NCBI RefSeq assembly: GCF_014201585.1
Contig: NZ_JACHES010000006.1
Location: 62,001-126,000 of the forward strand
Reading direction: 5' to 3'
DNA: 64,000 nucleotides
Source: Anoxybacillus tengchongensis
Lineage (GTDB): Bacteria; Bacillota; Bacilli; Bacillales; Anoxybacillaceae
Shown here: in pieces, positions 59,081 through 64,000 of the stretch
How positions within the stretch are numbered: position 1 is the first letter of the stretch
Layout of the letters: the number at the start of each line of letters is the position of its first letter
Position numbers and translations under genes: made by a program
The notes under the pieces: generated by a model
What the model saw: only the letters and a program-made list of their open reading frames with translations
What the model was told of the DNA's origin: nothing
Databases searched by the model: none

Positions 59081-60112
59081 TAAAAAGTCCAAGTCATCTT
59101 CACGCACAGGTGTTGTTGATACACCTGTTGTAATGCCATAATGTTGACGAATCTCACGCGCAATTTCTTCCATGATGTGTGGGTTTTCTTTTAAAAATTG
59201 TTTGGCATTTTCGCGCCCTTGTCCTAATCGTTCATCTTTGTATGAATACCAAGCACCGCTTTTTTGAATAATGTCGAGCTCAGCACCCATATCAATGATT
59301 TCGCCTTCCTTTGAAATTCCTTCCCCATACATAATATCTACGTCTGCTGTTTTAAATGGTGGCGCTACTTTGTTTTTCACGACTTTAATTTTCGTTTTAT
59401 TTCCAACCATGTCGTTACCTTGCTTGATTTGTTCAGCACGACGCACTTCTAAACGAACAGACGCATAAAACTTCAATGCACGACCGCCAGGAGTTGTCTC
59501 TGGGTTTCCAAACATAACCCCTACTTTCTCCCTTATTTGGTTAATAAAAATAGCAATTGTTTTAGATTTGTTAATCGCACCAGATAGTTTTCGTAACGCT
59601 TGAGACATGAGTCGTGCCTGTAATCCAACGTGAGCATCGCCCATTTCTCCTTCAATTTCCGCTTTTGGAACAAGGGCAGCAACGGAGTCAATAACAATAA
59701 TGTCAACTGCTCCACTGCGTACAAGCGCTTCCGCAATTTCTAATGCTTGCTCTCCTGTATCCGGTTGTGAAAGCAACAATTCATCAATATTCACACCTAA
59801 CTTCTCAGCATAAACAGGATCTAGGGCATGTTCTGCGTCAATAAACGCTGCTTGACCACCTTGCTTTTGTACTTCAGCAATGGCGTGAAGAGCAACTGTT
59901 GTTTTCCCTGAGGATTCCGGACCATAAATTTCAATAATACGTCCACGCGGATATCCTCCTACCCCGAGCGCAATATCAAGTGCAAGAGAGCCACTCGATA
60001 CAGTCGAAATTTGTCGATCTGTTTGCTCCCCTAGCTTCATAATGGAACCTTTTCCAAACTGTTTCTCAATTTGCTTTAACGCTTGTTCTAAAGCTGCTTG
60101 ACGATCGTTCAA
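59075..60112 (-). CDS. recA: Recombinase RecA
   Basis: 345 residues. Walker A is [14 protein letters not shown] (about 64-77), Walker B is [14 protein letters not shown], and the L2 and filament region has [22 protein letters not shown]. RecA forms filaments on single-stranded DNA, pairs homologous strands and triggers LexA cleavage. The start is TTG at 60112 with AAAGGAGG seven bases upstream; there is no alternative ATG. It follows cinA by 107 bases with its own SOS promoter. Confidence 0.98.
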   Translation of the reverse strand: MNDRQAALEQALKQIEKQFGKGSIMKLGEQTDRQISTVSSGSLALDIALGVGGYPRGRIIEIYGPESSGKTTVALHAIAEVQKQGGQAAFIDAEHALDPVYAEKLGVNIDELLLSQPDTGEQALEIAEALVRSGAVDIIVIDSVAALVPKAEIEGEMGDAHVGLQARLMSQALRKLSGAINKSKTIAIFINQIREKVGVMFGNPETTPGGRALKFYASVRLEVRRAEQIKQGNDMVGNKTKIKVVKNKVAPPFKTADVDIMYGEGISKEGEIIDMGAELDIIQKSGAWYSYKDERLGQGRENAKQFLKENPHIMEEIAREIRQHYGITTGVSTTPVREDDLDFLE

Positions 60113-60163
60113 AGAAACTCCTCCTTTTGCTTGTGAGAAATAAAGCAGTCACTGCTACTTATT

Positions 60164-60214
60164 ACTATACATGTTTTATGTTTATTTGCCAAGAAAAAAA
60201 CGAATAAATGTTCG
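60164..60214 (-). promoter_or_regulatory. recA promoter with LexA box
   Basis: On the minus strand TTGGCA (60187-60192), a 17-base spacer and TATAGT (60164-60169). CGAATAAATGTTCG at 60201-60214 fits the LexA consensus at 9 of 10 fixed bases and lies just upstream of the -35. Confidence 0.8.
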
Positions 60215-60218
60215 TAAA

Positions 60219-61451
60219 TCAATGTAGCAGTTGTAGTAAATAATAACAACCGTATTTCGCTGCACGCATCCGAATGGCTTGACGATCACCAGATAATGTC
60301 AGTGGAAATGTTTTCGTTCCTTGCTCAGTCGATATTCCAATCCAAACCGTCCCTACTCGTTTTCCTTCCAATTCACTTGGTCCTGCGACACCTGTGAAGC
60401 TAATTCCAATATCGCTTCGGCAAAGCTTTCGAACGTTTTCTGCCAACAATTGGGCGCACCGTTCGCTTACTGCTCCCTCTGTTTGTAATATTTCTTTCGG
60501 CACATGAAGTACATTTTCCTTTATTTCATTTGTATAACATACAACTCCTCCCGCTATAACTGAAGAAGCTGTCGGAAGTGCAGTCATTGCCTCTAAAAAC
60601 AATCCTCCCGTTAAACTCTCAGCAACAGCAAGCGTCTTATTCTTTGTTTTTAATGTGGCTAACAGTTTACTAAACAACGTTTCATCGTTGTAACCGTAAA
60701 AATAAGGACGCACGCGTGCTAAAATTTTTTGCTCTACCTCGTTAATCATTCGCTTCGCTTCTTCTTCGCGTTCATGCTTCGCTGTTAAGCGGAGAGTCAC
60801 TTCACCATCAGACGCAAGTGGAGCGATCGTTGGATTTGTTTGCGCATCAATCAAATCTTCTATTTCTGCTTCTAGTTGTGATTCACCGATATGAAAAAAG
60901 CGCAAAACGAGCGATACGATTTTTTCGCGAACATGAAGTTTTTGCAATAAAAAAGGACGTCCATATTTTATGAACATCGGTTTCATTTCTTTCGGCGGCC
61001 CTGGGAGAAGCATGTATGTGATATGGTCAACAGTAAGCGCCATGCCAGGAGCCATCCCATGTTCATTTTTTAGCACACAACTTCCTTCCAACACAAGCGC
61101 CTGTTTTCGGTTGTTAGGAGACATCGGGCGATTTGTTTTCGAAAAATAATCACAAATGGAACGCCATGCTTCTTCATCTAAGACAAGTGATTTATTCAAC
61201 ATCTTCGCAATCGTTTCTTTTGTTAAATCGTCCTTTGTTGGTCCAAGTCCTCCTGTAAAAATAATCAAATTCGAGCGTTGCTTAGCTATTTCAATCGCAT
61301 GTGTAAGTCTTTGAGGATTATCCCCAACAACCGTATGGTAATATACATCTATCCCTATTTCAGCTAATTGTTGCGATAAAAATTGGGCGTTTGTATTTGT
61401 AATTTGACCAAGTAAAAGCTCCGAGCCGACCGCAATGATTTCTGCCTTCAT
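60219..61451 (-). CDS. cinA: CinA-type nucleotide amidase/pyrophosphatase
   Basis: 410 residues. The N-terminal COG1058 domain has [19 protein letters not shown] and [16 protein letters not shown]; the C-terminal amidase domain (about 255-410) has [15 protein letters not shown] and [11 protein letters not shown]. The protein is linked to NAD repair (NMN deamidation, ADP-ribose hydrolysis) and is competence-induced in some species. GGGAG precedes the ATG. The pgsA-cinA-recA order is conserved. Confidence 0.95.
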   Translation of the reverse strand: MKAEIIAVGSELLLGQITNTNAQFLSQQLAEIGIDVYYHTVVGDNPQRLTHAIEIAKQRSNLIIFTGGLGPTKDDLTKETIAKMLNKSLVLDEEAWRSICDYFSKTNRPMSPNNRKQALVLEGSCVLKNEHGMAPGMALTVDHITYMLLPGPPKEMKPMFIKYGRPFLLQKLHVREKIVSLVLRFFHIGESQLEAEIEDLIDAQTNPTIAPLASDGEVTLRLTAKHEREEEAKRMINEVEQKILARVRPYFYGYNDETLFSKLLATLKTKNKTLAVAESLTGGLFLEAMTALPTASSVIAGGVVCYTNEIKENVLHVPKEILQTEGAVSERCAQLLAENVRKLCRSDIGISFTGVAGPSELEGKRVGTVWIGISTEQGTKTFPLTLSGDRQAIRMRAAKYGCYYLLQLLH

Positions 61452-61469
61452 CTTTCTCCCATCCCCTTT

Positions 61470-61511
61470 TTATTTACTTTGAATGACGAATTATTTACTT
61501 TGAATGACGAA
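61470..61511. repeat. Perfect 21-bp tandem duplication at the 3' end of pgsA
   Basis: A 21-bp unit beginning TTATTTACTT and ending GAATGACGAA occurs twice with no gap, at 61470-61490 and 61491-61511. The second copy includes the last codons and stop of pgsA, and the first copies them beyond the stop. Only 18 bases separate the repeat from cinA. Confidence 0.9.
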
Positions 61512-62073
61512 ATGCATGTTTATTTTTTGCGAAATAGTCCCATCCTGACCAAATCGTGAAAATGAGTGCAATCCATAAGGAAATATTCGCAAACGGAAAC
61601 GACAACAAGGAGAAAGGAATATTATGCAAAAGAAGGGCAGCAATTGCTATAATTTGCGTCCATGTTTTAATTTTTCCAAGCATATTGGCTGCTACAACTT
61701 CACCTTCTCCTGCTAACACGAGTCGCAATCCCGTTACTGCAAATTCACGACTAATGATAACAATGACCATCCACGCTGGCGCCAAATTCAATTGAACGAG
61801 CGCAATGAGCGCAGCAGACACAAGTAATTTATCTGCAAGCGGATCAAGGAATTTCCCTAAATTTGTTACTAACCCATATTTTCGTGCGTAATATCCGTCC
61901 ACCCAGTCAGTTGTCGATGCAATAATGAAAATAAGCGCAGCAATCGCATGTGTCATAGGCAATTGTTCTCGCCCAATTTGAATCATCCCTAAATCAATTG
62001 GTGCCAACAAAAAAATAAGGAAAAAAGGAATGAGTAGCATTCGTGCAATCGTAATTTGATTCGGTATATTCAC
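61495..62073 (-). CDS. pgsA: CDP-diacylglycerol-glycerol-3-phosphate phosphatidyltransferase
   Basis: 192 residues, five or so membrane helices. The CDP-alcohol phosphatidyltransferase motif D-G-x2-A-R-x8-G-x3-D-x3-D is seen in DGYYARKYGLVTNLGKFLDP (about 60-79), followed by LADK. It makes phosphatidylglycerol phosphate, the first step to phosphatidylglycerol and cardiolipin. The start is GTG at 62073 with GGAGG eight bases upstream; the longer frame to 62103 overlaps the end of ymfM. Confidence 0.95.
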   Translation of the reverse strand: MNIPNQITIARMLLIPFFLIFLLAPIDLGMIQIGREQLPMTHAIAALIFIIASTTDWVDGYYARKYGLVTNLGKFLDPLADKLLVSAALIALVQLNLAPAWMVIVIISREFAVTGLRLVLAGEGEVVAANMLGKIKTWTQIIAIAALLLHNIPFSLLSFPFANISLWIALIFTIWSGWDYFAKNKHAFRHSK

Positions 62074-62102
62074 AGTACTAACCTCCAACACGTCATACAA
62101 CA

Positions 62103-62954
62103 TTACTGTTTTTTATAAATAATTGTAATATCTTGGCGTACGTGATCGCTTGGATTCACAGGGTATTGAAGTGCTTGTCCATTTATTTTCACTTCTGTAT
62201 TTAATGTTTGTCCGATAACTAACAACACCTCTGTTTCGTTCGTCAAATCGAACGTTTCAGCTTGATTTGCGTACATCATTTTGCGTGCAAATGCTTTTCC
62301 CTTCCCGTTTTTTACTTCAATCCAAGCATCGCCCTTTGTTACAATGTCAATGATCAACTGTTCCCCTATCACTTCAAGCGTCGATTTTCGACCATTCGTT
62401 TCCACTACTTCGACCATTGCTTTCGATGATTGTTCTTGTTGTTCTTTTTCCTTTTCTAGTTTTTGTTCATTTTGCTTTTCAGGTTGTTGCTCGGTTGCTT
62501 GCTCAGACTGCTCGAATTCTGTCTTTTCATCAATCACTTGTTCTTGAGGCTGTTCGTTCACCGTTCTGTTTTGAAAGAAAAACCAAAGAACAACTGCTAC
62601 GCCGACAGCTAGCATACCGATTAAAATTTTCGGAAGGACATCAAGTACTTTTTCACCTTGTTCTGATAGTTGTCGCGATTTAACACGAGACAACTCGCCT
62701 GGAAGTTCTTCTTGTTGAGCATTCGGAATTTCATTTGCATATTGTTCAAACAGCTCATCCGGATTAAGACCGACCGCCTCCGCATATTGACGAATAAATG
62801 CTCGAACATAGAACCTCCCTGGCATAATTACATAATTTCCTTGTTCAATTGCAATTAAATATCGCTTTTGAATTTTAGTGATTTCTTGTAAATCATCTAA
62901 ACTCATATTGCGCTGTTCTCTCGCTTCTTTTAACAGCTTCCCTAACTCTGTCAA
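62103..62954 (-). CDS. ymfM: RodZ-like cell-shape protein (YmfM)
   Basis: 283 residues. An N-terminal helix-turn-helix (about 1-70) has MSLDDLQEITKIQKRYLIAI, then a membrane helix (about 108-127), a long glutamine- and glutamate-rich linker (about 135-175) and an extracytoplasmic domain with LIIDIVTKGDAWIEVKNGKG. This RodZ layout links MreB to the wall-elongation machinery. The start is probably TTG at 62954, eight bases after GGAAGG. Confidence 0.9.
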   Translation of the reverse strand: MTELGKLLKEAREQRNMSLDDLQEITKIQKRYLIAIEQGNYVIMPGRFYVRAFIRQYAEAVGLNPDELFEQYANEIPNAQQEELPGELSRVKSRQLSEQGEKVLDVLPKILIGMLAVGVAVVLWFFFQNRTVNEQPQEQVIDEKTEFEQSEQATEQQPEKQNEQKLEKEKEQQEQSSKAMVEVVETNGRKSTLEVIGEQLIIDIVTKGDAWIEVKNGKGKAFARKMMYANQAETFDLTNETEVLLVIGQTLNTEVKINGQALQYPVNPSDHVRQDITIIYKKQ

Positions 62955-62972
62955 CGGAAACACCTTCCATCT

Positions 62973-63764
62973 TTAAAAATCGATATTTGAAAAACCGTCG
63001 TTACCAAAGAAAGAGGATTGGTCAACGAGATCATACGTAATTTCCTCATCTGCATCATGACGCAATTCGATAATATAATCAAAATCATCCAATTTATATT
63101 CCGTATGCCTTACAAAAATATCAGGATGTTCAATTACTTTTGTTGCTGGTAATCGCATCAACTCACGAATAAGCTGCCAATGCCGCTCGTTTGAACGACG
63201 TGTTGATACAATTCCATCAATAATAAAGACATTATTTTCGCTATACTCATCTTCAATAAGCTGACTGCGAATCGTTTGCTTAATTAACGTAGAAGAAACA
63301 AATAACCAACGTTTATTCGCGCATACGCTCGCAGCTACAATGGATTCCGTTTTTCCAACACGCGGCATACCGCGAATGCCAATTAACTTGTGGCCTTCTT
63401 GTTTAAATAACTCCGCCATAAAATCGACGAGCAAACCTAATTCATCTCGAACAAAACGGAACGTTTTTTTATCATCAGCATCGCGCTGAATGTAGCGCCC
63501 ATGCCGAACAGCAAGACGGTCTCGGAGCTTTGGTTCACGCAACTTTGTTACCGTGATATCTTCCATCGTTGCTAAAATCGATTGTAGTCGTTCAATTTGT
63601 TCATGACTTTTACATAGCAAAAGCATGCCTCTACGTGAATGATCCACTCCGTTAATCGTGACGATGTTAATGGACAACATGCCAAGAAGCGATGCAATAT
63701 CCCCTAACAATCCCGGACGATTCATATGTATTTCATATTCTAAATACCATTCTTTTTTCTCCAT
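62973..63764 (-). CDS. ymfK: DUF3388 protein YmfK
   Basis: 263 residues. The N-terminus looks like an ACT-type ligand domain (YEIHMNRPGLLGDIASLLGML, about 10-30). The rest carries a P-loop-like GIRGMPRVGKTESIVAAS (about 128-145) and VFIIDGIVST, so an ATPase-like core is possible. It matches YmfK/DUF3388 and lies between ymfJ and ymfM as in B. subtilis. The function is unknown. A GGGGAGAAGGGG site precedes the ATG. Confidence 0.88.
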   Translation of the reverse strand: MEKKEWYLEYEIHMNRPGLLGDIASLLGMLSINIVTINGVDHSRRGMLLLCKSHEQIERLQSILATMEDITVTKLREPKLRDRLAVRHGRYIQRDADDKKTFRFVRDELGLLVDFMAELFKQEGHKLIGIRGMPRVGKTESIVAASVCANKRWLFVSSTLIKQTIRSQLIEDEYSENNVFIIDGIVSTRRSNERHWQLIRELMRLPATKVIEHPDIFVRHTEYKLDDFDYIIELRHDADEEITYDLVDQSSFFGNDGFSNIDF

Positions 63765-63907
63765 ATACCCCTTCTCCCCTTTACGTTACACGATACGATC
63801 ATTGAAGCAACACTTTGTCGAAACACGCATGTATGTTTATTTTACCATCTGAATGCGAGAATGAAAAGGACAGACAACTGTTTTTTGTGAACAGATAAAC
63901 ATAGTAA

Positions 63908-63940
63908 AACAAGCTGGCGAATATCACCAGCTTGTTTATA
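63908..63940 (-). terminator. Terminator of the ymfJ-like gene
   Basis: AACAAGCTGG and CCAGCTTGTT form a perfect 10-bp stem just past the stop codon of the partial gene. Confidence 0.8.
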
Positions 63941-63944
63941 TCGC

Positions 63945-64000
63945 TTATTTATTTTGCACAAGCTTGATCATCATGTTCGCAATCGCATGTTGCTCTTGCT
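63945..64000 (-). CDS. ymfJ: 3' end of a YmfJ-like (DUF3243) gene, partial
   Basis: The frame open to the window edge encodes a C-terminus ending QEQHAIANMMIKLVQNK, followed by TAA at 63945-63947. The sequence fits what I recall of DUF3243 (YmfJ), and the position upstream of ymfK agrees. Only 17 residues are visible. Confidence 0.65.
   Translation of the reverse strand, partial: QEQHAIANMMIKLVQNK

Overview
The window is a stretch of chromosome from an endospore-forming Bacillaceae bacterium. The spore genes (sspL, sspO, sspP, spoVK, cotE, spoVS), the SOS block lexA-yneA-yneB-ynzC, glnRA and the run recA-cinA-pgsA-ymfM-ymfK match the Bacillus subtilis gene order as I remember it. Low G+C, strong AGGAGG ribosome binding sites and frequent TTG/GTG starts fit this group. 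Anoxybacillus, or a close Geobacillus/Parageobacillus relative, is my best guess. That is an inference from style and gene content, not a database match.

Layout. 1-9.5 kb is accessory: a membrane acyltransferase, a methyl-accepting chemotaxis protein, a stand-alone uroporphyrinogen-III synthase-like protein, a sporulation-type sensor kinase, a flavodoxin behind two Fur-like boxes, and the fruR-fruK-fruA fructose PTS operon. 9.5-12.2 kb holds a membrane GGDEF/HD-GYP protein, a 30-residue hydrophobic peptide and a DUF5317-type membrane protein; this is the most likely uncharacterised functional unit. 12.3-15 kb carries glpP and glpK, with a leader terminator and a catabolite-repression site, and yjbQ. 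15-19.5 kb is the cspD-ypzA-ypeQ-ypeP-ypdP-sspL neighbourhood, into which a DMT transporter and a yuiD gene are set. 19.5-31.6 kb runs aconitase, sspO, sspP, yneK, the ccd genes, yneF, transketolase, ynzC, yneB, yneA, lexA, glnA and glnR. 31.7-34.2 kb holds ynbB and hflX.

Between hflX and spoVK, which are neighbours in B. subtilis, lie a TRIC-like membrane gene and a visibly G+C-richer six-gene acyl-CoA catabolism cluster (35.0-42.5 kb). Its last gene, a thiolase, is broken by a one-base frameshift in a poly-A run. From 42.6 kb to the end the conserved order resumes on the minus strand: spoVK, hfq, miaA, mutL, mutS, cotE, ricA, miaB, a KorAB ferredoxin oxidoreductase, a dipeptidase, spoVS, ymdB, rny, recA, cinA, pgsA, ymfM, ymfK and the 3' end of ymfJ.

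Regulatory sites that can be read directly include Fur boxes (flavodoxin), LexA boxes (yneA/lexA, recA), GlnR/TnrA boxes (glnRA), cre-like sites (glpK, korAB), CcpC-like boxes (acnA), a sigma-H promoter (spoVS), a sigma-G-like promoter (sspP) and a large inverted repeat at the fru promoter. I found no tRNA, rRNA, CRISPR array, prophage or intact insertion sequence.
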